From the NCBI GenBank assembly GCA_016713535.1, contig JADJOY010000001.1, positions 414,640 to 478,639 on the forward strand: DNA of 64,000 nt. Reading direction: 5' to 3'. The notes under the pieces are model-generated. The model did not search any database, had not been told where the DNA came from, and worked only from the letters and a program-made list of their open reading frames with translations. Origin of the DNA: JADJOY01 sp016713535 [NCBI: Deltaproteobacteria bacterium]. Its GTDB lineage: Bacteria; JADJOY01. Below, piece by piece: positions 13,107 to 24,000 of the stretch (within the stretch, counting starts at the first letter, position 1; each line of letters begins with the position of its first letter). The position numbers and the translations under genes are program-made.

Positions 13107-13838
13107 TCACGACGCCAATCCGAACTGGAGCTTGATGGTCACCGATGCGGTCTTCCGTTTGCTCGTGACGTCGAATGCACCCGACCAGGAGAAGTCGGCG
13201 CTCGAGTTGGGCGCAGTGATCTGGAACACGCCGAGGCTCGAGTAGCGAAGTGGGCCGAGAACCCCGCCCGCGTTCGAGACGATGCGCTCGGCTCGCTCGC
13301 GACCGTCCTTCGTCGCCGCAGCGATCATCTCGAGCTTCAGCTCGCCGAGCTTCGTGTAGTAGTACTCGGGCGGTTCCGAGTAGAACTCGACTCCGGCCTC
13401 GATGAGGTCGGTGACTTTCCGTGAGAATCGCTCGATTCGATCGACGTCGGACGATTCGACCTCGACCGTCTGCGTGAGCAGGTAGCCCTTGAAGTCCTGA
13501 CGCGTCCGCCCCTCCTGGTCGGTGACCTGATCGAACTGCTTCTCGATGTGAACCGAGGAGAAGACGACCTCGCTTTCGGCCAGGCCGTTGGCCGCGCAGA
13601 ACTTTCGCACCGTCTCGAGGTCTCGGGCGAGCGCCTCGTAGGCGGACCTGAGCACCGCATCCCTTCGTGCGAACGAGCCTCGCCACACGATCAAGTCGGA
13701 GGTGAAGTCGTCCTTCGCGAGCCCTGTCACGATGACGACATCGTTCACCCGCGTGCGGGTCCTGTAGGTATGCGCCCCAATGAGAACAGAGCCGAGCACC
13801 GTCGCACAGGCGAGCACCGCTACGACCAAGACACGCAT
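13107..13838 (-). CDS. SIMPL (DUF541) domain protein, periplasmic
   Basis: A 243-residue SIMPL-domain protein. The first 25 residues are a hydrophobic export signal or anchor (VLVVAVLACATVLGSVLIGA). The SIMPL domain follows from VIVTGLAKDDF, with the helix RSAYEALARDLETVRKFCAA, the strand EVVFSSVHIEKQF, and the C-terminal block RAERIVSNAGGVLGPL. Members are periplasmic or surface proteins such as YggE that assemble into oligomers and are linked to oxidative-stress tolerance in Escherichia coli; the biochemical activity is unknown. ATG 13838 is preceded by GAGGAGAGG, which decides the start over upstream in-frame codons. Monocistronic, separated by about 260 bases from VOC copy 2. Confidence 0.9.
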   Translation of the reverse strand: MRVLVVAVLACATVLGSVLIGAHTYRTRTRVNDVVIVTGLAKDDFTSDLIVWRGSFARRDAVLRSAYEALARDLETVRKFCAANGLAESEVVFSSVHIEKQFDQVTDQEGRTRQDFKGYLLTQTVEVESSDVDRIERFSRKVTDLIEAGVEFYSEPPEYYYTKLGELKLEMIAAATKDGRERAERIVSNAGGVLGPLRYSSLGVFQITAPNSSADFSWSGAFDVTSKRKTASVTIKLQFGLAS

Positions 13839-14302
13839 GGCAATCCTCTCCTCGGCCATCGTCCCACGGGACACGTCGCGCGGGGCTCGGCCGACTCAGG
13901 TCCCCTGGGGATCTTCGATGCCAGCCCACTCGAGGGCATCCACCCGTTCACCGAACGTCCATGACGAGGTCTACGTCGCCTACGAACGTTGCGGCTGTCA
14001 GGCGGGTCGAATGGTCTCTCCCCGACTCCGTTCCACTGCGAGCGACGGATACGGATCGACGCTGTAGGAGGCCAATACCTACCGCGTCATCACCGCGGGC
14101 GCTACCTCGCGCACCGCCAGACCTCCGTCGACCGCGAGCTCAGGCGAGAGGGACGGTCCGTGGGATCTCCGAGCGTTCGCTGGACCGGCCGAGGGACCTG
14201 CCGACCTTCAGGCGGTGCGAGCGCCGAAGTGGGTGGAAGGGCGCCGCGAGGGACCGCGGCGAGGGATGGCGGCCGGCGAGGGACCGCCGCCATCCAAGCC
14301 GC
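13839..14302. other. Intergenic region between the SIMPL and helicase genes
   Basis: 464 bases. The left half should contain the SIMPL promoter (minus strand). The part at 14215-14297, downstream of the helicase stop, contains loosely repeated GGCGAGGGACCGC-like units. No frame resembles a protein, and I see no clear terminator. Confidence 0.5.
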
Positions 14303-16197
14303 TCAGCGGCGCTTGAAGGGGGGCTTGCCGCCGGGGCGGATGGGGGCGCCGCGGCGGGGCGGGCCGCTTCGAGGGCCGCTACGGAAGTCGTCGCGGTCGG
14401 TGGGGCGGGGGATCTCGTCGACGGCCATGATGCGGAGCGGGCGACCTTTGATCCGCGCGCGGCGGAGGCGCTCGAGGACGTCGCCGGAGAGGCCCGCGGG
14501 TAGCCGCACGAAGGTGTGGTCGGGGCGGATGTCGATGCCGTTGATGTCGGAGCCGTCGAGGCTGGCCTCGTTGGCGATCGCGCCGACGATGTTGCCGGGC
14601 AGCACCTTGTGGGAGCTACCGACGGCGATCCGGTAGGTGACCTGATCGGAGCGCGCGGCGCCGCGTTCGGGTCGCTCGCCGCGCGAAGGCGGCGCGGGCG
14701 CTTGCGCGCGCCCTCGAAGGCGGGCTCGGGGCGGGGTGCGCGGGCCGGCCGGGCCTCGTCGACGGGAGGACGGCGCTCGGGCGGCGGTGCGTACGGCGAG
14801 CGGGCCACGGGGCGCGGCGGGCGGTCGGGCGGTGCGGCGGCGGGCGCCGCCTTGGGCGCCTGGAGGAGCGGCGCCTGGCCGGGCACGAGCGTGACCAGCG
14901 CCGCGGCGATGTCGAGCGGGTCGGCGCCGCTCTCGCGCGCGAGGTCGGCGACTACGCCGCGGTAGCTCGTCGCGGCGTCGCCGCCGATCGCCGCCGCGAT
15001 CCGTCCCTTGAGCTTCTCGATCCGCTTCGCGTTGAGGTCGTGGATCGTCGGCAGCTCCATCGCCTCCATGGGCTGGCGAGTGGTGCGCTCGATCGCGCGC
15101 AGCATCTGCCGCTCGCGCGGCGCGATGAACACGATCGCCTCGCCGCTGCGCCCGGCGCGCCCGGTGCGGCCGATGCGGTGCACGTACGACTCGGGGTCGT
15201 GGGGCACGTCGTAGTTCACGACGTGGCTGATGCGGTCCACGTCCAGCCCGCGCGCCGCCACGTCGGTGGCCACCAGGATGTCGAACTTGCCAGCCTTGAG
15301 CGCCGCGACGGTGCGCTCGCGCTGCGCCTGGTCGATGTCGCCGTTCAAGGCCACCGCCGAGAAGCCGCGCGCGCTCAGGTGCTCGGCCAGATCGACGGTC
15401 ATCTGCTTGGTGTTCGCGAACACCAGCATGCCGTCGAAGGTCTCGACCTCGAGGATGCGGGTGAGGGCGTCGAGCTTGTGGAGGCCCGAGACCAGCCAGT
15501 AGCGCTGGCGGATGCCGGCGGCGGTGGTGGTCTTCGACTTGACCGTGACCTCGCGCGGGTCGCGCAGGTGCTTCTGGGCGATGCGCTTGATCGGCGCCGG
15601 CATGGTCGCCGAGAAGAGCGCCACCTGCTTCTCGAACGGGGTCACGCCGAGGATCGCGTCGATGGCGTCGACGAAGCCCATCTGCAGCATCTCGTCGCCC
15701 TCGTCGAGGACCGCGAAGCGGATGTCGTCGAGGACCAGCGTGCCGCGCTCGAGGTGATCCATGATGCGGCCCGGCGTGCCGACCACCACGTGGACGCCGC
15801 GGCGCAGCGCGCCGAGCTGGGTGCCGTAGCCCTGGCCGCCGTAGATGGGGACGACCTTGAAGCCCGGGAGCTTGGCGGCGTAGGTGTGGAACGCCTCGGC
15901 GACCTGGATCGCCAGCTCACGCGTGGGCACGAGCACCAGCACCTGCGGTGAGCGCTGCGAGAGGTCGAGGCGGCTCAGGATCGGCAGCGCGAAGGCGGCG
16001 GTCTTGCCAGTGCCGGTCTGGGCCTGTCCGATCAGGTCGCGGCCTTCGAGGAGCAGCGGGATGGCGGCGAGCTGGATCGGGGTGGGGGACTCGTAGCCGA
16101 CGTCGGCGAGGGCCGCGAGGACGCGCTCGGAGAGGCCGAGGTCGGCGAAGCTCGGCGGCTGGGAAGCCGCCGTCGAGGGCTGGTCGGACGCAGTCAT
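14303..16197 (-). CDS. DEAD-box RNA helicase with DbpA-type RNA-binding domain (one apparent frameshift)
   Basis: RNA helicase of the DeaD/CsdA/DbpA group. Core residues 15-380: Q-motif (SPTPIQLAAIP), motif I AQTGTGKT (59-66), motif Ia PTRELAIQ, SAT in FSATMP, and motif VI HRIGRTGRAGR. Motif II is DEGD (165-168), not the canonical DEAD. After a Pro/Ala/Arg-rich linker, the C-terminal DbpA-like RNA-binding domain reads VTYRIAVGSSHKVLPGN...SDINGIDIRPDHTFVRLP, but in another frame. A one-base shift is needed near 14690-14710 in a GC-rich stretch; because the downstream domain is intact, a sequencing error is likely. ATG 16197. Such helicases remodel rRNA and mRNA structure and are often cold-induced. 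The AT-rich DNA upstream may be its promoter or leader. Confidence 0.88.
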
Positions 16198-16682
16198 GGC
16201 AAGCCGGGGTGGAGCGGTGGCGAACCGCCGCTCGGGCGGGAGGTGGAGCGCCAGCCTGTCGGCTTTCGGCGCCGATCTCAACCCGCGCCCGACGAAAAGC
16301 GCTCGAACGGGCTGCGCCAGGACGGGGGAAGGGGCGGGGGATGGACTTCAAAAATCACTGTCGAAAAATATCAAAATCGACCGAAATTTATCATCAAAAA
16401 TCATTGATATTTCGTGCGGCAGCACGCGGAAATGGTCCAAAAAGGGCTCAATTGGGCCCCTGGGGGGCCGCTCTTGAGCCTGCCCGGGCCTTTGGGGCGC
16501 TGGTTTGGGTGCGAGCGCCTGGAGCGCGGCCGCTCCGTCGGCCGCAGATCGTGCCGCGGCCGGCGCTGCGGGCGAGCTGACGCTCGCCCCTGTATCTTTT
16601 TTCCTGAACACCCGGTCTGCCCTTCGGGAGCGCCAGCTCGCCCCCGCGCTTCGAGCGCCCGTGTAGGACATGCGCCCCGAAG
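16198..16682. other. Upstream region of the helicase with an AT-rich island and a hairpin repeat
   Basis: 16339-16425 is strikingly AT-rich for this genome (contains ATCAAAAATCATTGATATTT) and lies 140-230 bases upstream of the helicase ATG, where a promoter or long 5' leader would be. At 16510-16592 follows a copy of the intergenic repeat with GGAGCGCGGCCGCTCCGTCG and GCGGGCGAGCTGACGCTCGC; the same 83-bp unit recurs at 20730-20812. 16593-16682 is the left flank of the IS21 element. No gene seen. Confidence 0.6.
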
Positions 16683-16839
16683 TGTCAAGGCTCGCCCATA
16701 GGGAACGCTCGGAGTCCGGCCAAAGGGAACGCGGTTCGAGCGTGCCTGCGTCGCGATGACTTGGGTCGTCGGCAGGACGACGCTGGTTCGGCCAAAGGGA
16801 ACGCCGAGCACGGTCGTTCTCCGGCCCAGCGGCAGTCGC

Positions 16840-17587
16840 GGCGGCGCCACGGCCGCGCTTCTTGGGCGGGTTGCGGTACGAGTCGCCCTGCATCTCGAGG
16901 ACGTGGGCGCCGTCGAGGAGCCGGTCCATGGCGGCACTGGCGAGCAGCGCATCGCCGAAGAGCGGGTACCACCCTCGATCGCGCGGTTCGAGGTGACGAT
17001 CAACGACCCGCGCTGGTGACGCCGGCGGATGATGGCGTGCAGGTCGAGAGGCTCGTCCTGGCGCAGCGGCGTGAGCCCGAGATCGTCGACGATCAGCACC
17101 TCGGGACTGGTGAAGCGCAGCAGCCGCTTCTCGTAGGTCTGGTCGGCCCGTGCGGCGCGGAGCTGCTGAAACATCGCGTCGGCCGCCGTGAGAGAGCGCG
17201 GCGTAGCCAGCGCGGCAGGCACGGTGACCGAGTGCCTGCGCGATGTGGCTCTTCCCCGTGCCCGAGGGGCCGACGAGGAGCACGTTCTGACGCCGCTCCA
17301 CGAACGCGCAGGTGGCGAGATCGAGGATCTTGGCGCGCGGGATCTTGGGGTTGAACGCGAATCAAAGTCCTCGATCGTCTTGGCGTGCTCGAAGCTGGCG
17401 CGGCTGAGACGGACTCGAGCTGCTTCGCCTCGCGGCGCTCGACCTCGTCGACGAGCAGGCGGTAGAGAAACTCGACGTGCGCGATCTCCTCGTCGACGGC
17501 CTGTCGAGTCCGCACGTCGAGGCTCTGGAGCACGCCGGAGAGGCGCAGCTTCTTGAGGATCGGAACGAGATCGTTAGTGGCACTCAT
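16840..17587 (-). pseudogene. istB: IstB-like AAA+ helper ATPase of IS21 (frameshifted)
   Basis: Starts MSATNDLVPILKKLRLSGVL at 17587, 14 bases inside the end of istA, the usual IS21 arrangement. Pieces in three frames reconstruct an IstB of about 250 residues: Walker A in VLLVGPSGTGKSHIAQALGH, then TAADAMFQQLRAARAD, then Walker B in VLIVDDLGLTPLRQDE, then GSLIVTSNRAIE, then LEMQGDSYRNPPKKRG. IstB assists the IstA transposase in target selection. At least three single-base shifts break the frame. All motifs remain, so either decay is recent or the sequence has errors. Confidence 0.8.
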
Positions 17588-18994
17588 CGGGACCTCCGGT
17601 GGTTGTAGGTCGAGAAGCTGTTGGGCGGATCGGGCGTAGCGAGGGATTCGAGGACGCCGCGGGCGGGCACGACCGCGGTGGGCAGCGGCTCGAGATCGAG
17701 CCCGTGCGCCAGGATTCGCTTGAGCCCGCCGTAGGTGTGGTTGCCGTAGAAGCGAGCCCGCGCACGCGGCGCGGGCACGCTCGACGGGGGAACTGCTGGA
17801 GGTGGCGCACCATCGCCTGGACGGTGCGGAGCTGGGTCAGCACCTCGTCGGCGTCGAACACCTCGCGGATGAAGGCGCCGACCTCGTCGCCGAGCCCGTC
17901 CGCGCGCTGCTCCCAGAAGCTGCGGCTTCGATGGCGTAGCTCGCCGCGGTGCTCGGGCAGGTGATGATCGAGCGTGCTGCGGACCTCGGTGCCGCGGCGG
18001 TCGTGGGTCGCGACTCGTGTGTCGTCGGCGTAGATCGTGACCGTGGCCGGCGTGGCACGGATCCAGACCGTCTTGCCGATGAGCCTCCACGGCACCGAGT
18101 AGAGGCGCTTCTCGAACGAGACGTGGCTGTCGGTGTGGACCGTGGCCTCTTTCCACATCACCGTCTCGAACGGAACGCCCGGCAGCGGCAGGAGGTGCTG
18201 CGCCTCCGCTTGCTCGAAGACCAGCTCGCGGTTGGCGACGTCGACGTCGGCCAAGTCGCGGGGACGAAAGAAGCTGCGCTTCACGTAGCGGACGGCGGAC
18301 TCGACCTGCCCTTCTCCGGCGCGTAGACGGCGCGGGTCGACCTTGAAGCCGTAGTGCCGGGCGAGCTCGCGGCAGCTGCGGTTGAGCGACGCGGCGCCGC
18401 CGATCGCGAACGCGGCGCGCACCACGGCGGCCTTTGAGGTTGTCGGGGACGAGGACCGGGGCACTGCGCCGAACCAGGCGAAACGCCTCCGGTGCAGCGC
18501 GAGCCAGGTCCCGACGCGCTGATCGAATACGACGCGAGGCGAACAGATGCCGGCTGCAGCCGAGCACCGCGACGAACACCCACGCCTTGCGCAGCACGCG
18601 TCGCGGGGATCCGGAGAGCAGACGACGAGCCGAAGTCGACCTGCGCGATCTCACCGGGTCCGGTCTCGACGGGGATCACGACGTCGTCGGCTTGCACGCC
18701 CTGCTCGTGGTCGAGGCGGGCGCAGAACCGTTTGATCGCCGAGCGACCCGGCGAAGTCGGGCCTCGAGCCGCAGCCGGTCGAAGATCGCGCGGGCCGGGC
18801 GCACCGCGAGCCCGCATCCGCGGATGGCGTGCGCCCAGGCTCGACCGACGACTTCGCTGCGGCGCCGGTCGCGGCGGACGCTGCTCGAGCACCGCGACCT
18901 GAGGATGTCGAGATCGGGAGATCCGCCGATCACCGGCGAGCAAGCCCGCGGCCGTGAGCGCCGCGCGGTAGCCCAACTCGGTCTTAGGGCTCAA
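17574..18994 (-). pseudogene. istA: IstA-like transposase of IS21 (frameshifted)
   Basis: A recognisable IS21 transposase in several frames. The DDE core includes PGEIAQVDFG (first Asp), and the C-terminal part is RHYGFKVDPRR, GQVESAVRYVKRSFFRPRDL (catalytic Glu), then the beta-barrel domain WKEATVHTDSHVSFEKRLYS and RATPATVTIYADDTRVATHD. The gene ends ...GPDECH and stop at 17574, overlapping the istB start. Frameshifts occur in the N-terminal third (about 18300-18900) and near 17780. Would catalyse cut-and-paste or copy-paste movement of the element if intact. Confidence 0.8.
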
Positions 18995-19411
18995 GCAGCA
19001 GCCGGGCCACGTCCCGGCTTCTGGTACCCATGCGTAGCCGCACCAGCCTTGCAGTCGATGTCGGCCCCAGGGCGCTCACGGAGTCCCCGGCTGGCGTGCG
19101 AGACGCCCGGAGGATTCCACGAGGAACCCGGCGCCCGGCAGGACGGCCGCCGGGGACCACGTGCTGGCGTGGGTCGCCATGGGGGACCGGGGCAATCGGC
19201 GGACTGACCGCGTTCCCTGGCCGAGCCAGCGCCGTTCCCTTGGCCGAACCGGGTGCGTTCCCTTGGGCGAACCAACCCGTTTCCTTACCCCGGACTACGA
19301 CACCGAAGGGTACTGTTTTCACGTCCAGGGGGGCCTGCGCGCGAGCGCCGTACAGGGCAGACGGGAGGCACGCAGGGCCGCGGTGTCGCAAACGCAAGGG
19401 AGCGAGGAGCC

Positions 19412-20657
19412 GTGGACGAGGATTTTGACTGGTTCGCTGGAGTGATTGGGGCAACACGTTCCATCAACTGTGCTCGATCGTGCGGGCCGGATCGTGCACG
19501 AAGCGTCCGTCCCCACTCGGGGGAGGGGCTCGCACAGCCGTGAAGCACCTGGATCACAGCGGTGGCCGCGCCGATCGAGGGGCCGTAGGTGTCGAGACAC
19601 CGCGAGCCATCGTGACGCGACAGCCGCCGCACAGGGCTTCGGCGCGTTCGCGATCAACCCAGCGGGTCGATCGTTTCCGCGACCGCCTGAGCGTCGGCGG
19701 TGCGAAGGACGACCGACGGGACGGGTATGCATCGGCGATGCGTTGCGGACCGATCGACGCCGCTTTCGGCAACTAGTGGCAGAAGACCCGCTGGTCACCG
19801 AGCTTCGCGAGGCGTCGCGTCTGCATCGACGAGTCACCGAACAGCTCGTGCGATGAGCAACCAGCTTCGTGACGAGCTCAACGGCTACTACCCGCAGGCG
19901 CTGGCGTCGCCCGGCGGCGAAGAGCCGTGGCTTTGGGCATTGCGGGAGCGCGTACCGACGCCGCAGGCCGGTCGGCGCTTTGCGTTGGCCCGGCTGGGGG
20001 TGCTGAAGGACCATCGGATCGGCGCGTGACGTGCGAGGAGCTCGCGGCTGCGTTGCGTGCGCCTGGGCTCGGTGTGAGTGCTGGGACGGTGCGTGCGGGT
20101 GAGCTGCACGTGCGGGTATTGGTTTGCGCAGCTGAAGATGGCTCACCGGCTGCGGCGCGAGGTCGATGAACGGGTGACGGCGATCCTCGAGGAGATGACC
20201 AGGACGACTCGACCGAGCCGCCCGACGGATCAGCGCCAGGATTCCGCGCCGGCCGAGCGATCTGGCGGTGATCCGGTCCCCGCCGGCGCAGGGGACAAGG
20301 TGGTGAGCTGCGTAGTGGGCGAGGCGTATGAGCTGCTGCGTCGGCGGGGACGAGGAGCAGCTACGGCTGCTCTCGGGAGCGGCACCCGTGACCCGCCAGA
20401 GCGGCAAACGCCGGATCGTGGTGATGAGACGGGCGTGCAGTGAACGGCTGCGTACCGCGATGCACTACTGGGCAGGGTGTACGCCCAGCACGATCCAAGG
20501 GTCAGGCGCTCTACCGAGCGGTGAAGGCCCGCGGAAGACCCACGGACACGCCTGTCGCATCGTCGCCGACCGCCTCTTCACGGTGCTCTTCGCCATGCTC
20601 CGCACTGGCACGCTGTATGACCCGACACGGAGGGAGGCGGTCATCGCCCTCACTTAA
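19412..20657 (+). pseudogene. IS110-family transposase remnant (multiple frameshifts)
   Basis: GTG at 19412 opens VDEDFDWFAGV. Restoring one base at about 19444 would give the family's GVDWG with the first Asp of the RuvC-like DEDD domain. Further pieces in alternating frames: FRDRLSVGGAKDDRRD, TDRRRFRQLVAEDPLVTELR, EASRLHRRVTEQLVR, then MSNQLRDELNGYYPQAL, VTCEELAAALRAPGLGVSAG, and the C-terminal Tnp_20-like part SGKRRIVVMRRACSERLRTA and HACRIVADRLFTVLFAMLRT. Order and length (about 410 residues) match IS110 transposases, which use a DEDD/Ser chemistry and have no terminal inverted repeats. At least six indels. The IS21 element lies just upstream, so this remnant may be its target. Confidence 0.8.
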
Positions 20658-21005
20658 CTCGCCGTTGACACGAGGTGGGAAGTCCTACAGTCCCACGGTG
20701 TCTCCCGCGGTGGTTGTGTAGGGGAGGTGCGAGCGCCTGGAGCGCGGCCGCTCCGTCGGCCGCCGATGGTGTCGAGGCCGGCGCTGCGGGCGAGCTGACG
20801 CTCGCCCCTACAGTCCCACGGTGTCTCCCGCGGTGGTTGTGTAGGGGAGGGCGTGAGCCCTCCCGAACCCGAGGCCGCGGCCTGCGGGGGCGCGCCCTCC
20901 AGACCGATGTGCGGGCGGCTGGAGCGCCGCCGCTCCGTCGGCCGCCCAGCCCGTACGCAGCCGGTGCTTGACGCGCGCCTCCCGGCCGGTTCAGTTCGAG
21001 CGGTC
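20658..21005. repeat. Repeat cluster upstream of lhr
   Basis: Contains a direct duplication of about 37 bases (GTCCCACGGTGTCTCCCGCG and the following GTGGTTGTGTAGGGGAGG) at about 20691-20728 and 20813-20850. Between them is an 83-bp unit (20730-20812) nearly identical to 16510-16592, with the palindromes GGAGCGCGGCCGCTCCG and GGGCGAGCTGACGCTCGCCC. A third related element is at 20917-20945. No coding potential of its own; the lhr promoter must lie within or among these repeats. Confidence 0.75.
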
Positions 21006-24000
21006 ATGGCCGCGCGCCGATCGAGCCGATCTCGGCAGCCGTCGCCGCACCCGGCGCCACCCACCGAGGCGGCGGCCGATGACCCGCTCGGCTTCGCCCA
21101 CGAGCCGACCCGCGCGTGGTTCCGCGAGTCATTCGCCTCGCCCACCCGCGCCCAGCAGCTCGGCTGGCCGGCGATCGCGAGCGGCGCCTCGACGCTGCTC
21201 CTCGCGCCGACCGGCTCGGGGAAGACGCTCGCCGCGTTCCTGGTCGCTCTCGACCGGCTGCTCTTCGCCGATCCGCGCCCCGCCGACGTGCGCGGCTGCA
21301 AGGTGGTCTACCTCTCGCCGCTTCGCGCCCTCGGCGTGGACGTGGAGCGGAACCTGCGGGCGCCGCTCGCGGGCTTGCGCACGCAGGCGGCGCGGATGGG
21401 GGCCGCGGCGCGGTCGATCCGGGTCGCGATCCGCACCGGTGACACCCCCGCCGGCGAGCGTCGCGACATGCTGCGCGAGCCGCCCGACGTCCTGATCACC
21501 ACCCCCGAGTCGCTCTTCCTGCTGCTGACCTCGAAGAGCGCCGCCATGCTCGCGACGGTCGACACGGTGATCGTCGACGAGATCCACGCGATGGTGGGGT
21601 CGAAGCGCGGCGCGCACCTGGCCCTCTCGCTCGAGCGGCTGGAGGCGCTGCGCGAGGACGCGACCCGCCCGCTGCAGCGGATCGGCCTCTCGGCCACGCA
21701 ACGGCCGCTCGCCGAGGTGGCGCGCTTTCTGGGCGGCGGCACCGTCGCGGCGGGCGCCGAGGCGCCGTGGCAGCCGCGCACCGTCGAGATCATCGACGCC
21801 TCCGAGCCCAAGGTCCTCGATCTCAGCGTCGAGCTGCCGGCGAGCGTCGCCGACGAAGGCGGCCCCACCGCCGCCACCGAGCGCGACCCGCTCGGCGGCA
21901 AACCTCCACGCGCCGCCGATCGGCTGCCGAGCGGCCCCGCCGCGGCGGCGCCCGCGCTGCGTTCGGTGTGGCCCGCGATCCACCCGCGGCTCCTCGAGCT
22001 GATCCGCGCGCACCGCTCGACGCTGCTCTTCGTCAACAGCCGCCGCCTCGCCGAGCGCCTCGCGAACGCGCTCAACGAGCTCGCCGGCGACGAGATCGCC
22101 CGCGCCCACCACGGCTCGCTGGCGCGCGAGCAGCGCCTCGAGATCGAGGAGCGGCTCAAGGCGGGCGCGTTGCCGGCGCTCGTCGCGACGTCGTCGCTCG
22201 AGCTCGGGATCGATATGGGCGCGATCGACCTGGTGATCCAGATCGAGGCGCCGCCGAGCGTCGCCGCGGGGCTGCAGCGCGTGGGCCGCGCAGGCCACGG
22301 CGTGGGGGCCGTGTCGAAAGGCGCCATCTTCCCCAAGTACCGCAGCGACCTGCTCGCGTGCGCCGCGGTCACCGCGCGCATGGACGAGGCGCGCGTCGAG
22401 GAGACCTTCTACCCGCGGAACCCGCTCGACGTGCTGGCGCAGCAGATCGTCGGCATCGTCGCGCGCGCGCCGGTCACCGTCGAGCGGCTGCACCGCTGGG
22501 TGCGGGGCGCGGCGCCGTTCGCGGAGCTCTCCCGCGGCGTGCTCGAGGGAGTGCTCGACATGCTCGCGGGGCGCTACCCGAGCGACGAGTTCGCGGAGCT
22601 GCGCCCGCGCATCAACTGGGACCGCGTCAGCGGCACGCTCACGGCGCGCGAGGGTGCGGCGCGGCTGGTGGTGCTCAACGCCGGCACCATCCCCGATCGC
22701 GGGCTCTACGGCGTCTTCCTCCAGGACGAGAAGGGCGGTCCCGGGCGGCGCGTGGGCGAGCTCGACGAGGAGATGGTGTTCGAGACCCGCCTCGGCGACG
22801 TGTTCGTGCTGGGAGCCTCGTCGTGGCGGGTCGAGGAGATCACGCCGAGCCAGGTGCTCGTCTCGCCCGCGCCGGGCGAGCCCGGGAAGATGCCGTTCTG
22901 GCGCGGCGAGGGGCTGGGGCGCTCGCCCGAGCTGGGAGCGGCGATCGGCGCCTTGAGCCGCGAGCTCGCGCGGCTCCCGCCCGCGGACGCGAAGCGGCTC
23001 CTCGAAGATCGCCATCACCTCGAAGCGGGATCGGCGGCGCTCCTCGTCGACTACCTCGGCGAGCAGGCGCAGGCGACCGGCGAGGTGCCGAGCGACCGCA
23101 CGATCGTGGTCGAGCACTTCCGCGACGAGATCGGCGACTGGCGGGTGTGTGTGCTCTCGCCCTTCGGTGCGCGCGTCCACGCGCCGTGGGCCACGGCGGT
23201 GGCCGAGCGGCTGCGCGACGCGGTGGTCGGCGAGGTCGACGTCATGTGGTCGGACGACGGCATGGTCTTCCGTCTGCCCGAGTCGGGCGAGGTGCCGCCG
23301 GTCGACTGGCTCTTCCCGGCACCCGAGGAGATCGAGGACCTGGTGGTGCGGAACCTCGCCGGCACCTCGCTCTTCGCGGGGCGCTTCCGCGAGTGCGCCG
23401 GGCGGGCGCTGCTCTTCCCCAAGCGCTACCCGGGCCAGCGCACGGCGCTCTGGCAGCAGCGCAGGAAGGCCCAGGACCTGCTCGGCGTGGCGGTGCGCCA
23501 CCCGGGCTTCCCGATCCTCCTCGAGACCTACCGCGAGTGCCTGCGCGACGTCTTCGACCTGCCGGCGCTCACGCGCTTGCTGGCCGAGGTCCGCAGCCGC
23601 GCGATCCACGTGCGAGTGGTCGAGTCGGAGCGCGCCTCGCCGTTCGCATCGTCGCTGGTCTTCTCGTGGGTCGCGAACTTCGTCTACGAGGGCGACGCAC
23701 CGCTGGCCGAGCGCCGCGCCCAGGCACTCACCGTGGACACGGCGCAGCTCCGCGAGCTGCTCGGCGAGGCCGAGCTGCGCGAGATCCTCGACGCCGCCGA
23801 GATCGAGGCCCACGAGCGCCGCCTGCAGCGCCTCGAGCCTCGCGCTCACGTGCCCCACGCCGACGCCCTCCACGATCTGATGCGGGCGCTCGGCGACCTC
23901 TCCCGCGACGAGCTGGTGGCGCGCGCAGACGCGGCCGAGGCGAGCCTCGACGCGTGGCTCGAGCGGCTGCGCCGCGAGCGCCGCGCGGCGCTGGTGTCGG

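Larger units (their letters stand above)
16683..19302 (-). mobile_element. IS21-family insertion sequence, with 6-bp target duplication
   Basis: 2620-bp element. The left end starts TGTCAAGG at 16683, and the right end closes with ...GACA at 19302. It is flanked by the exact direct repeat CCGAAG at 16677-16682 and 19303-19308, within the 4-8 bp range of IS21 target duplications. Both ends carry multiple subterminal repeats as expected for the family: GGCCAAAGGGAACGC-like units at about 16693-16806 and their inverse (GCGTTCCCTTGGCCGA-like) at about 19205-19290. Inside are istA and istB in the usual overlapping order on the minus strand. Several frameshifts in both genes suggest an inactive copy or base-calling errors; the preserved target duplication suggests fairly recent insertion. 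Confidence 0.88.
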
